Assembly: GCA_963841945.1 (NCBI GenBank) | Contig: CAWJFC010000029.1 | Location: 231,871-295,870 of the forward strand | Reading direction: 5' to 3' | Source of the DNA: Acidiflorens sp963841945 | Lineage (GTDB): Bacteria; Acidobacteriota; Terriglobia; Terriglobales; Acidobacteriaceae | DNA length: 64,000 nucleotides | Shown here: positions 7,898-18,090 of the stretch, in pieces | Layout: every line of letters begins with the position of its first letter | How positions within the stretch are numbered: the stretch's first letter is position 1 | Notes under the pieces: generated by a model | What the model saw: only the letters and a program-made list of their open reading frames with translations | Told to the model about the DNA's origin: nothing | The model's database searches: none | Made by a program: the position numbers and the translations under genes

Positions 7898-9394
7898 TCA
7901 GTCGTTATCCGGCGGCGATGGTTTGGCGTGGTTGTGCAGAAAGTACTCCTTGCTATAGCGCGTCTTGATGGGCGTGAAATGCAGAGGAGACTGATTGAAG
8001 TTGAAGAAGTCCGATAGATCGCCCAGCGCATAGGTATCGGCATATCCAACCTCCGGGTCAATCTGCGGCAGCGAAAAGGTTTCTTCAATGAACTTCAAGA
8101 TGCTGCCGAAATCGTTTTGCTGGTGAGAGATGTATTGCGGCTTCGAGTAGGGCGAGATGACAATAATCGGCACGCGGAAGCCGTATTCATAGGAGTTCTT
8201 GTAAGGCCCGGAATTGCGGATCGGCGGGGCAACATGATCGTACCAGCCCCCCCAATCGTCCCAGGTAACGATAATCGCAGTATCGCTCCAGAAGGAACTC
8301 TCGCCGACAGCATTGACGATAGACGCCACCCATGAAGGGCCGAATCCTTTATTCATGCCAGCATGATCGGAGGCTTGACCGTCAGGGATTACCCACGTAA
8401 CGGTAGGTAATTGGCCCCCTTGAACGTCTTTGATGATCTGGGCCTGTGTGCCTTCAATGACCACCTTGGGGTTGGCGCCAGTCCAGTCTGGTCCATTGCA
8501 AACAGTTTTTCCGCGCTTACTCAACGGCTGGCACATGTGTTCGATCACATCCGGAGCGCTCCAAATCGAGCCCGCCGAAACGGTGTAATACTTCCAAGTC
8601 AAGCCTGCCTGATCGAGGAGATCCGTAAGAGTGGGATGCTCGAGGCACTCCGGCCCATCGATCTGACCGAGCGTTGAATTGGGAAAGGGCATGCTGGTGT
8701 CGATCGTATAGACCACCGCAGTCGCGGGTGCAAGGCATCCAGCGTAGGATCTACTGCCCTCCTGATTGTTGAATGGAATACCGGCGATGTAGACCGGACT
8801 GGCGGTGGAAACCGCCGAGGTTCCTGAAATGATGTACTGATGCGCGGGGAAGCTGGGGCCTTGATTGGTTTGGAACATGCGGTCTCCAAACGCGTAGGTT
8901 TCAGCCATGGTGAAATAGGGCTGAACATCCGACTGTTGAACGTATTGGTATTGCGCGTAAGGAGGACAATCGGAGGGCGGCGAGCAGGCATCGTTGATTG
9001 CGCCGTCCATCAGGCAGGTGCTTCCGTTCCAGTCACATGTGTTCAGAAAAGAAATGTAGGAGTGGTTGAAGTCGTAGTCGGTGACGAGAGGAACGGGTGT
9101 GAGGGTGACTCGGGTGTTGCCGGCGAGCCCGGTGCTGGCAATATCGGCACCGCGATTGATCAGCACGGGGTCATGAAACAGGTTATCGGTCGACCGATTT
9201 TCCTGGAAGATAATAACGACATGATTGATTTTGCCTAGAGAGGGCTGCGCAGACTCCGGTGTGGGGCCAGATGCCTCCGCTGAGTAAGCGGTCAAAGCGC
9301 CCGGCGCATTGGTGGCGTTCTGCGCGACCGCGATTGTGGATCCGATGACGAAAAGCGCACAACAAGACAGCAGCTGCCGTTTAGACAGAAACAT
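7898..9394 (-). CDS. Secreted phosphoesterase (phospholipase C/acid phosphatase AcpA type)
   Basis: 498 residues with an N-terminal signal peptide (LLSCCALFVIGSTIAVAQ). The PF04185 phosphoesterase family signature follows at about residue 57: INHVVIIFQENRSTDNLF. Later landmarks are DGQASDHAGM and WDDWGGWYDHVAPP. The family includes non-haemolytic phospholipase C and the acid phosphatase AcpA, which hydrolyse phosphate esters outside the cytoplasmic membrane; the exact substrate cannot be read from sequence. ATG 9394 has AGGAG seven bases upstream. It appears to be a single-gene unit. The C-terminal tail is polar and has no sorting signal. Confidence 0.85.
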   Translation of the reverse strand: MFLSKRQLLSCCALFVIGSTIAVAQNATNAPGALTAYSAEASGPTPESAQPSLGKINHVVIIFQENRSTDNLFHDPVLINRGADIASTGLAGNTRVTLTPVPLVTDYDFNHSYISFLNTCDWNGSTCLMDGAINDACSPPSDCPPYAQYQYVQQSDVQPYFTMAETYAFGDRMFQTNQGPSFPAHQYIISGTSAVSTASPVYIAGIPFNNQEGSRSYAGCLAPATAVVYTIDTSMPFPNSTLGQIDGPECLEHPTLTDLLDQAGLTWKYYTVSAGSIWSAPDVIEHMCQPLSKRGKTVCNGPDWTGANPKVVIEGTQAQIIKDVQGGQLPTVTWVIPDGQASDHAGMNKGFGPSWVASIVNAVGESSFWSDTAIIVTWDDWGGWYDHVAPPIRNSGPYKNSYEYGFRVPIIVISPYSKPQYISHQQNDFGSILKFIEETFSLPQIDPEVGYADTYALGDLSDFFNFNQSPLHFTPIKTRYSKEYFLHNHAKPSPPDND

Positions 9395-9714
9395 CTATCG
9401 CTCCTGGTTTTACAGATAATCCTCTTGCCGAAGTTAGCTTTGGGGGCGAAATGGGGGACTTGCGAGCTTCGCCGCTAACCTAGCCACCCATAACGGGGAA
9501 CTGTAGTTTACCCGACTTTGGATGGCTTAATCCAGATGAAAAGACGTGGCAGCGAAAAGGCAAAACTGCCCGGAAATGCCGACCGGACGGCCCGAATATG
9601 ACCGACGCACACACTTCCAACTTGGACAGACCGACTCCTGAGAGCACCCCAGAACAGACGGATACCGGTACCCGCGTCGCGCACCAAATGCCGAAAAGAA
9701 GATTTCTAGCAGGC

Positions 9715-9870
9715 AGTGCAGAAGAGCTTCAGGCAACCCGGTTGCACAATCGAAGGGCAGCACGCATACCTGCGCGCCCGAGTTGCGCCGCTCCAACCAC
9801 TCGCGATGTACGCGGATTCAGAGGAGAACTTGATTACATCGTGCGCCCATACCCATGACAAAAGGGCATC
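9715..9870 (+). pseudogene. Decayed HNH endonuclease fragment
   Basis: The intergenic stretch 9395-10275 holds no intact gene, but around 9780-9865 the sequence reads in two frames as remains of an HNH nuclease C-terminus: ELRRSNHS, then after a shift ADSEENLITSCAHTHDKRA. This matches the form HHKxxRSxSGDDSEENLITLCxxCH seen in three other remnants of this window (41.5, 42.8 and 49.4 kb). The first histidine region and one zinc cysteine are lost. The remaining sequence up to 10275 shows nothing else recognisable. Confidence 0.5.
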
Positions 9871-10275
9871 GTCGCTGACACTTCCGACCGCCGCTTCTCA
9901 TCTTCGATTCACACCGCAGTAAGTGATGCGATACATAAAGCCTTAGTTTTGTAACTACCGCGGCGGCTCCTCCATAAATGATTCCTGTACACACTCGCCG
10001 AAGTTCTAATGCCGCCCTCAGACTATCCTCATCCACCCTCGCACTAATACCAGCCTGCGTCCGCAAATGGCGCCTCAGCTAATTGTCCTCTTAGACACTT
10101 TCTCCCGGTTGTCGAGCGGCAGCTAACTTACCCTTTCGTCACCTTCCCGAGATTGCGTTGCAGGCGAACAATGAATGCATGCGCCATTTCCTAGAGATCC
10201 TCTTCGTAGCAGAACCCGGGCGCAGCTACTCCATCCCCCGCCGTGCGGCCTTAGCACGGAACAGGAGAAGCACAA

Positions 10276-12184
10276 GTGATAAGTCGTCATTCCCCATCAA
10301 CGTATGCCTGGTGCGGTCTAGTTATATTCTTGTTCACAGTAACTGCTGCCGGACAACTTAGCATTAATCCCTCAACCGTAAACTTCGGTAGCGTTCAGGT
10401 CGGGACCAGCGTATCGCACTCGGTGGTTCTGACGAACGCTGGCAGCGAGAGTCTGACGATCTTCCAGGCAAAGGTATTCGGAACCGCATTCAGCGTCAGC
10501 GGCCTAGGCACTCCTCTAACTCTGGCCCCGGAACAAACCGCGACCTTCGCCGCAACTTTTTTGCCCCAAGCCGGCGTAAGCTTTTCTGGTAGCGTCTCAC
10601 TGGAGTATTCCGAACCCAATGAAAGACACCGCAGGACCGCGGCGCTGGCCCTTGTCGGCACCGGAGCAGGCCCACAGGCAGGCGATCCTTTAAGCACTCT
10701 CGCGCTCAATCCCAACAGCATCACTTTTGGAAATGTTACTGTGGGAAGCAGTCTGTATGCATCGGGAACTCTGACTAACTCGGGAGGCTCGAGCTTGACG
10801 GTCTCTCAGGCGACGCTTTCGGGGACCAGTTTCTCCATAAGTGGTTTAACTCTACCCCTCATTCTTGGAGCGGGACAAAGTGCCGCTTTCTCGATAACGT
10901 TCACTCCGCAATCGACCGGCAGCATAAGTGGAAACGTGCTTTTCAGTTCCAATGCGTCCGATCCAACTTTGAACCTGCCACTTTCGGGGACCGGAGTATC
11001 GCAGGGAACGCTGACGGTGAGTCCTTCGAGCCTCGCGTTCGGAAACATTCAGGTTGGCAGCAACGCCGGCTTGTCTGAGACACTCACCAACTCTGGTGGC
11101 TCAAACCTTACTATCTCGGCCGCGACCGCCAGTGGCGCTGGATTCAGTCTCAGTGGACTAAGCTTGCCTATCACACTCACTTCAGGACAAAGCACTTCGT
11201 TCACAATATTATTTACTCCGGTGGCAAGTGGTGCTGTTAGCGGTAGCCTGAACATCACTTCCACAGGCTCGGACTCGAACTTAAGTATCCCGCTCTCTGG
11301 AACAGGCGTGACGCAAGGAGCGCTGGCTGCAAATCCTCCGAGCCTGGCGTTTGGAAACGTCCAGGTTGGCAACAGCTCCAGCTTGTCTGAGGCGCTGACT
11401 AACACCGGCGGATCGAGCGTCACGATCTCCCAGGCAAATCTGAACGGGGCAATGTTTTCCATCTCTGGACTGACGCTGCCCATCACACTCGCGCCCAACC
11501 AGAGCGTGACCTTTACAGCGACCTTTGCTCCGAGCACTGCCGGCGCCGCGAGTGGAAGCTTGTCGGTGTTATCGAACGGTTCGGATTCAACGCTCACGAT
11601 CCCGATGTCGGGGACAGGAACCGCCGCCGGGTACGCTCGCGGTGTCGCCAACCAGCCTTAATTTTGGCAACGTTGCCGTCGGATCGAGTTCAGCGCTGAA
11701 CGGAAGCCTGACCGCGAGTGGCGCGGCGGTTACGGTCCAGCCCGCGACTCCCAGCAACAGTGAGTTTGTGCTCTCCGGAATCTCTTTGCCAGTTACGATT
11801 CCCGCCGGTCAGTCCGCCACTTTTATAATCACGTTCACGCCCCAGTCGAGCGGGTCGACATCGGCTTCTCTTTCGTTCCCGAGCGACGCCGCGAACTCAC
11901 CGACGGTGCAGTCTATGACGGGCACTGGAACCGCCCCAATTCAGCATACTGTGGACCTCACCTGGAACCCCTCGACGGGCGCTGCAGGTTACAACGTATA
12001 CCGCGGCGCAGCGTCCGGTGGTCCATACACCATGATCAACAATTCACTCGATCCTACAGCGACTTACACTGATAGCGCGGTGGTGTCGGGTCAGACTTAC
12101 TACTACGTTGTCACGGACCTTGATGGCGAATTAGTAGAGAGCGGTTACTCGAATCAAGTGCAGGCGGTGATTCCGAATCCGTAA
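10276..12184 (+). pseudogene. Secreted choice-of-anchor D repeat protein, interrupted by one frameshift
   Basis: Translation starts at GTG 10276 (AGGAGA upstream) with a signal peptide ending near TAAGQ. Five repeats follow of the ASPM-SPD2-Hydin-like choice-of-anchor D type, each opening with a form of LxxxPSSLxFGNVQVGSS. The frame shifts at 11629-11631: the first reading ends at 11661, while the fifth repeat (LAVSPTSLNFGNVAVGSS) and a fibronectin III domain (VDLTWNPSTGAAGYNVYRG) continue in another frame to the TAA at 12182-12184. Removing one G from the GGG run restores a single reading of about 635 residues. It is either a recent inactivation or a consensus error. Such proteins are secreted and often surface-associated; the role is unknown. 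Confidence 0.75.
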
Positions 12185-12190
12185 TGCCGC

Positions 12191-12446
12191 ACTTTACCGG
12201 CCTTCTTTTCTTCCCGCCATATTCGCTCCACGGCGTCATCAGAAATGTTCCCCGGTGGTTTCGGCAACGAAACTGTCGTGAAGCGTTCCTTCAGCGGCGG
12301 CGTGAGAACGCAACCTGCAATCAGGCGCCGCTCTTATTTCGAACGGTCGTTTATATGGCAGTCGACGATTCGCGCCACAGGCTTGTTGCGCTCGCAAATC
12401 AGCACTTCGTCACCGCCCTTCACCAGTGGATGTGAGCGCAGAGCTG
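12191..12446 (-). pseudogene. Remnant of a Phd/YefM-type antitoxin gene
   Basis: This stretch aligns almost without gaps, at DNA level, with the intact antitoxin at 42197-42484: shared blocks include TTACCGGCCTT, CATCAGAAATGT and CGCCACAGGCTTGTTGCG. Read on the minus strand it yields a segment like EVLICERNKPVARIV, but substitutions and lost frame remove the N-terminal dozen residues and the start codon. No PIN toxin remains beside it; the neighbouring secreted-protein gene ends at 12184. It marks a second, dead copy of the toxin-antitoxin module found at 41.8-42.7 kb. Confidence 0.65.
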
Positions 12447-12892
12447 CGATGACGAGGGTTTCACCTGCGAAGAGATACACGTCCTCATCCGAATTTCGGG
12501 AAGAGTCGGTGGTGGGTGTGGCGAGGTTGAATGAAGAACCAACCGGTCATAATCCGAGATAAAGCTCTCGACCCGCCCTCAAGGTGACTTACAGCCACCT
12601 GAATAGACTTAGTCTACTGGCCATCAGTCGGCGCTTGGCGACTCCGACCAGGAGTCACACGCCATATTTAAGCCGCGACCGCATAAATGCCGGAGAGGTT
12701 GCTCAAGCCCGAATCCGGTCGACCACCCAATTCACGACGCAAGATGAGAACACTTCAAGTGCATAGTGATCCGTCTGTCGTGATTACGACATAACAATGA
12801 CATTAGTAATGCGATTGCAGTGTTAGTCGTAGAAAGTACTCTGTTGACTTGTGTAAGTTAACAGTCCTACGCACGTTTATAAGGTGGGACAA
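12447..12892. other. Gene-free region before the large lipoprotein gene
   Basis: No credible coding sequence in about 440 bases. Near its end, GTTGACTT-GTGT-AAGTTAAC (about 12842-12861) is an imperfect palindrome that includes a TTGACT resembling a -35. A possible promoter or operator for the following gene, with low certainty. Confidence 0.3.
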
Positions 12893-15800
12893 ATGACGTT
12901 ATCTGGCCGCTGTGTTGTTGCATTTCTCATCATCGCTCTCATTACTGGTCTTGTGGCTTGCGGAGCGTCGACCGCTCCCATCTCTGTTGGATTGTCGCCG
13001 AGTAGCTCGAAAGCGATCGATCAGGCACAGACGGTCAGCATCACTGCGACGGTGGCGCATGACTCCAAGAACGCGGGCGTTACGTGGAGCGTGACCGGTG
13101 GGGGCACCCTCACGAATCAGAGCATCAGCGGCGCAACCTACAATGCCCCCGCGTCGGTTACAACCGCCTTTACGGCCACGGTGACGGCGACTTCGATCAG
13201 CGACACCACCAAATCCGCCAGCTTGACGATTACTGTCAACCCACTGCCCACGATCACGACCCAATCGGTCCAGCAGGCCACCGCCGGAGCTAACTACTCG
13301 GCAACGATCAACGCCAGCGGCGGCAGCAGTCCTTTTACCTGGAGCATTTCTTCCGGGACACTTCCAGCCGGAATCACGATGGGATCGAGCACGACGAATT
13401 CGGTCGGCATCTCGGGCATGCCAACCGGTCCTGGCAGCAGCCCGGTTACCTTCAAGATCGTGGACGCCACGGGAGTTTCAGCAAGCCAGACGCTGACCAT
13501 CACAGTCAATCCTCCTCCCACGCTGACCATTACAACCGGATCGCTGGCCGCCGGCGTCATGGGAACGTCTTACAGCCAGACGGTCTCGGCAACCGGTGGG
13601 GTTCCGAGTTATCACTGGTCAATCACATCGGGGAGTCTGCCTGCCGGATTGAACTTGAATGCAAGTTCGGGCGCGATCACCGGCACTCCAACGGGAACGT
13701 TCACGGGCACTTCAAACTTTGCGATCACGGTAACGGATTCCGAGACGCCGACCCCGAATTCCACCTCAGCCAATCTGAGCATCACCGTCTCAGCTCCGCC
13801 GCTAAGCGTGACTACAAATTCGCTTGCAGGCGGCTTACTGGGTTCGGCTTACAGTGCGACCTTGGCAGCTACTGGCGGAATCACGCCCTACACCTGGTCG
13901 ATCAGCGCAGGCAGCCTGCCGGTGGGCCTGGGCCTGAATGCCAATACGGGCGTTATTTCCGGGACACCGACGGGCAACGTGACCGGCCCGATCAATTTTA
14001 CGGTGAAGGTAACCGACTCCCAGACCCCGACCGCGAAGACCGCGACGGCCGCATTGAGCATCACGATTTCAGCATCTCCGCTTAGTGTTACCACGTCTTC
14101 GCTAGCGGTTGGAGTGGTCGGCTCCTCTTACTCGCAGACGTTACAGGCGACTGGCGGTGTAACTCCCTATAGTTGGGCGGTCACGACGGGAAGCTTGCCA
14201 GCCGGATTGTCGCTGAACAGTTCGACGGGGGCAATTTCAGGGAGCCCAACCGGCTCAGGAGCCACGTTTACCGTAACTGTAACCGATTCAGAAACGCCAA
14301 CCGCGCAAACCGCCGCCAAACAGCTCACGATTACGGTGAACCCGCAGCTCTTAGTGACCAGCACGTCTCTCGCTCCTGGGACCGTGGGCACAGCCTACAA
14401 CCAGACATTGTCGGCGACTGGCGGCGTTACGCCCTACACGTGGGCAGTCACAACCGGTAGCTTACCGGCCGGCCTTTCGCTCAATAGTACGACGGGAGCG
14501 ATCACCGGAACTCCAACCGGACCGCAAACAGGGGCGATCAGCTTCACTGTCACCGTCACGGACTCAGAGAACCCAGTAAAGACCGCGAGCGCAGCGTTGA
14601 GCATTACCATCAGCGCACCTCCTTTAAGCATCACCACGCTCACTCTTCCGGGCGGGACGCTGGGTACGTCTTACAGCGCAACCGTCGCAGCCACCGGCGG
14701 AATCACCCCATACACGTGGTCGATCAGCGCCGGTACTCTTCCAGCGGGGCTAACTCTGAATGCAAGCACCGGAGTCATCTCGGGGACGCCAACCGGCAGT
14801 GTCACCGGCCCGATCAGCTTTACAGTGAAGGTGACGGACGCCGAAGTGCCGACCGCGCAAACGGCAACAGCCGCACTCAGCATCACAATCTCCGCGGCGC
14901 CACTCAGCGTAGTAACTACCTCTTTGCCGACCGCTGTAGACGGCTCCGCGTACTCGGCTACTCTGCAGGCCGCGGGGGGCGTGTCGCCCTACACGTGGGC
15001 GGTCACGACCGGAAGCTTGCCGGCGGGACTGACGCTGAATGGATCGACGGGCGTAATTTCGGGCACACCGACGAGTTCGGGCAGTACATTTACCGTCACG
15101 GTGACCGACTCGGAGACGCCAACACCACAGACAGCGTCGAAGCAACTGACGATCACGGTGAATCCGCAACTGTCGATCAGTACCACGAGCCTGGCTGCTG
15201 GGGTTGTTGGCACGACTTACAGCCAGTCCTTGGCGGCGACAGGAGGCATCACTCCCTATTCCTGGGCCGTCACGAGCGGGAGCTTACCGTCAGGACTCTC
15301 TCTGAACTCCACCACCGGCGCCATCACGGGTACGCCCACGGGACCGCAAACAGGACCGATCAACTTCACTGTCACCGTCACGGATTCGGAGAGTCCGGCG
15401 AAGACGGCGAGCGCGGCGCTGAGCATCAGCATAAGCGCGCCGACTCTGACTATCACGACGACCACCCTAGGGTCAGGTGTTCTGGGTCAGGCATATAACG
15501 CGACGCTCGGTGCCACGGGAGGAGTACAGCCGTATACGTGGAGCATCATCAGTGGCAGCCTGCCTGCCGGATTGGGTCTAAACAGTAATGGCCAGATCAC
15601 CGGCACGCCGACCGCGACCGGAACCTCGAATTTCACGGTAAAGGTCGTCGATTCTGAAACACCGACGGCGCAGAGCGCTACCGCGGGCCTGAGCATTTCC
15701 ATCAACAACAGCGCGCCGCTGCAGATCACGACGAGCGGTCTGCCAACAGGCGTGATTAACACTCTGTATTCCAATGCTTTCCTGTCGGCAAGCGGCGGAA

Positions 15801-17932
15801 TCCAACCCTATACTTGGAGTATTTTCAGCGGGAGCCTGCCCCCTGGCCTCACCTTGACGCCAAGCACGGGCCAGATTTCTGGAACTCCGACCTCGCAGGG
15901 AACTTTCAACTTCACAGCCAAAGTAACCGATTCGAGCAACCCGAACCAGTCAGCAACCGCCAGCCTGGGCATCACCATTAATGGAACGCTCACGATCACG
16001 ACGACAGGTTTGCCTAACGGCGTCAACGGTTCGTCCTATAGCGCGACCGTCAATGCAAGCGGTGGCCTCCAGCCATACGGCTGGAGCATTACGAGCGGCA
16101 GCCTGCCAACGGGGTTGAACCTGAACAGCAGCTCGGGCCAAATCTCGGGAACGCCAACGGCAAACGGAACCTTTAGCTTCACGGTAACGGTGACCGACAG
16201 CGAGAACCCGCAAGCAAGCGCACAGGCAAACCTGAGCATCTCAATTAACACCGGCTCGCCGCTGCAGATCAATACTGGCGGCTTGCCCGAGGGCAGCGAA
16301 GTAACGCCATACTCGGTGACGTTGTATGCGAGCGGTGGAGTACAGCCTTATTCCTGGAGCATCGCGAGCGGTTCCCTGCCCGGCGGCCTCACGCTCGGCG
16401 CAAGCAGTGGAATCATCAGCGGAACCCCCACGGCCACTGGAACGTTCAACTTCACGGTGAAAGTGACGGACTCGGCATCGGAGACTGCGACGACGCAGCT
16501 CAGCATTCTCGTCATCACCTGTAACAATAACAGCGCGCTCAGCGGGAACTGGGCAGCACTTCTGGAAGGCTTTAACAATAATCAGCAGCCAGCACCTTAT
16601 GTGGCCGAGGTCGGCAGCTTCGTTGCCGATGGCGCGGGCAATATCACGAGCGGCAGTCTGGATACGAATGACCAGGTCAATGGCCCATCAAGCGGCTCGA
16701 TCACGACTGGCAAATACTGCATTGCAACGAACAACACGGGACTCATTACCTGGACGCAGGACGTAGGGGGCACTTCCGCTTCACACACCTTCGCCATCGC
16801 GGTGAACACAAGTAACACCAACGGCCGCATCATCTATTACGAAAACTCGACACTTGTAGCTTCCGGCCCAATTCACAAGCAGACAGCGTCTGCATTTGCA
16901 ACGAACAAGATCAACGGCGACTATGCCTTTGGCCTGATTGGCGCCGATGGCGGAGGACCCGCAACGGTCTCTCGCTTCGGAATGGCCGGGGAATTCAACT
17001 CGAACGGCGCAGGAACGTTGAGTGGCATGGTCGATGCAAATGCCGACGGAACTACCTACCCACAAGTTACGATGCAGGCAACTGATTTCACGGTTCTTTC
17101 CGGTACAACTGGACGCGGCACGGTGACCGTGACCTTCGTAAACCAGGGAACGATGAATTTCGTGTTCTACGTTGTGAGTTCGAGCGAACTCTATATGATG
17201 GAGGCCGACAGCGAAAGCGGCGGCAATAGTAATCCGCTCATCGCAGGACACGTTCTTGCTCAAACCGGAGGTGGGACATTCACCGACACCTCTGTCGACG
17301 GAAATGTGATCGTTGGCGTCCAGGCGCTCGACAGCAGCGGCAGTACGCCGGTCGGAGACGTGACCGGGGGAATTTTCAACTCCAACGGTAGTGGCTCCTA
17401 CAGCCTCAGCTTTGACGAAAACGATGGCGGGACAGAGCAAACAGACACCGGTTCTGGCACCTACAGTGTTGCTGCCAACGGGCGAGTGACGCTCACCGGC
17501 GGCCACCATTCGCCTGTCCTCTATCTGAGTAGCCAGGATGAGGGCTTTCTCATCGGGACGGATAGCGGTGTGGCGTTCGGTCAATTCTATCCCCAGACGG
17601 GCAGTAGCTTCACGACGGGCTCCATCAACGGAACCTATACGGGCGGGAGCGATCATCCGGAGGACGTAAATTCGGGGGCGGAGGTTGATTCGGTAACTAG
17701 CAATGGGGCGGGCAACTTCACGGGCGCGTCTTTGAATGATGGAGGTGGCTCGGCGCAATACAATCCCATCTCTGCAACGTACACGGTTGCGGGAAGTGGC
17801 CGAACCGTTGTTTCTCAGGGAGGCAACGAAATCGGGATCATCTACATTATCAACTCGACCTCTGTGTTATTCATCCCCGCCGGCGGAAACGGGAACAATA
17901 ACGACCCGACGATTCAGTGGTTCGAGCAATAG
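12893..17932 (+). CDS. Giant Ig-repeat (He_PIG) lipoprotein with four C-terminal novel repeats
   Basis: About 1,679 residues. The start is ATG 12893 with AGGTGG upstream; the in-frame GTG at 12884 overlaps that ribosome site. The N-terminus is a lipoprotein signal with lipobox LVAC. One bacterial Ig-like domain is followed by twelve He_PIG (putative Ig, PF05345) repeats of about 85-90 residues, each with a form of YSxTLxATGGxxPYTWSI, GSLPAGLxLN and GxISGTPT. After residue 1209 come four degenerate repeats of 100-120 residues with the pattern GxFxxNGxGxxxGxxDxNxGG, which I cannot place in a named family. The architecture suggests a long rigid stalk anchored to a membrane and exposing the C-terminal part. 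A terminator follows. Confidence 0.85.
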   Translation: MTLSGRCVVAFLIIALITGLVACGASTAPISVGLSPSSSKAIDQAQTVSITATVAHDSKNAGVTWSVTGGGTLTNQSISGATYNAPASVTTAFTATVTATSISDTTKSASLTITVNPLPTITTQSVQQATAGANYSATINASGGSSPFTWSISSGTLPAGITMGSSTTNSVGISGMPTGPGSSPVTFKIVDATGVSASQTLTITVNPPPTLTITTGSLAAGVMGTSYSQTVSATGGVPSYHWSITSGSLPAGLNLNASSGAITGTPTGTFTGTSNFAITVTDSETPTPNSTSANLSITVSAPPLSVTTNSLAGGLLGSAYSATLAATGGITPYTWSISAGSLPVGLGLNANTGVISGTPTGNVTGPINFTVKVTDSQTPTAKTATAALSITISASPLSVTTSSLAVGVVGSSYSQTLQATGGVTPYSWAVTTGSLPAGLSLNSSTGAISGSPTGSGATFTVTVTDSETPTAQTAAKQLTITVNPQLLVTSTSLAPGTVGTAYNQTLSATGGVTPYTWAVTTGSLPAGLSLNSTTGAITGTPTGPQTGAISFTVTVTDSENPVKTASAALSITISAPPLSITTLTLPGGTLGTSYSATVAATGGITPYTWSISAGTLPAGLTLNASTGVISGTPTGSVTGPISFTVKVTDAEVPTAQTATAALSITISAAPLSVVTTSLPTAVDGSAYSATLQAAGGVSPYTWAVTTGSLPAGLTLNGSTGVISGTPTSSGSTFTVTVTDSETPTPQTASKQLTITVNPQLSISTTSLAAGVVGTTYSQSLAATGGITPYSWAVTSGSLPSGLSLNSTTGAITGTPTGPQTGPINFTVTVTDSESPAKTASAALSISISAPTLTITTTTLGSGVLGQAYNATLGATGGVQPYTWSIISGSLPAGLGLNSNGQITGTPTATGTSNFTVKVVDSETPTAQSATAGLSISINNSAPLQITTSGLPTGVINTLYSNAFLSASGGIQPYTWSIFSGSLPPGLTLTPSTGQISGTPTSQGTFNFTAKVTDSSNPNQSATASLGITINGTLTITTTGLPNGVNGSSYSATVNASGGLQPYGWSITSGSLPTGLNLNSSSGQISGTPTANGTFSFTVTVTDSENPQASAQANLSISINTGSPLQINTGGLPEGSEVTPYSVTLYASGGVQPYSWSIASGSLPGGLTLGASSGIISGTPTATGTFNFTVKVTDSASETATTQLSILVITCNNNSALSGNWAALLEGFNNNQQPAPYVAEVGSFVADGAGNITSGSLDTNDQVNGPSSGSITTGKYCIATNNTGLITWTQDVGGTSASHTFAIAVNTSNTNGRIIYYENSTLVASGPIHKQTASAFATNKINGDYAFGLIGADGGGPATVSRFGMAGEFNSNGAGTLSGMVDANADGTTYPQVTMQATDFTVLSGTTGRGTVTVTFVNQGTMNFVFYVVSSSELYMMEADSESGGNSNPLIAGHVLAQTGGGTFTDTSVDGNVIVGVQALDSSGSTPVGDVTGGIFNSNGSGSYSLSFDENDGGTEQTDTGSGTYSVAANGRVTLTGGHHSPVLYLSSQDEGFLIGTDSGVAFGQFYPQTGSSFTTGSINGTYTGGSDHPEDVNSGAEVDSVTSNGAGNFTGASLNDGGGSAQYNPISATYTVAGSGRTVVSQGGNEIGIIYIINSTSVLFIPAGGNGNNNDPTIQWFEQ

Positions 17933-17952
17933 AACCCGGGAGTTTGAACTTG

Positions 17953-18000
17953 ACGCCTCGCTTTTCCGATCTCATTTGCGGGAAGGCGGGGCGTTTTTTT
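17953..18000 (+). terminator. Intrinsic terminator of the Ig-repeat lipoprotein gene
   Basis: ACGCCTCGC and GCGGGGCGT pair (one G-U) around a loop of about 23 bases and are followed by seven Ts. It lies between convergent genes, 20 bases after the stop codon. Confidence 0.7.
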
Positions 18001-18090
18001 GCGCTCTCATTGAATTTCGATCGAATGTGATCTCCGCACCGGTCATGATTTTGTTGTGCGCAGTGGAATACGTGCACCTCGGTTGCAGGA

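Noticed and set aside
16781..17758. Minus-strand frame of 325 codons inside the lipoprotein gene
   Set aside because: Shadow of a strongly coding region; Arg-rich composition and no recognisable domain.
12893..17932. PEP-CTERM-type sorting signal on the large secreted proteins
   Set aside because: C-termini of all secreted proteins in the window were read; none has a PEP-like motif, hydrophobic helix and basic tail in order.
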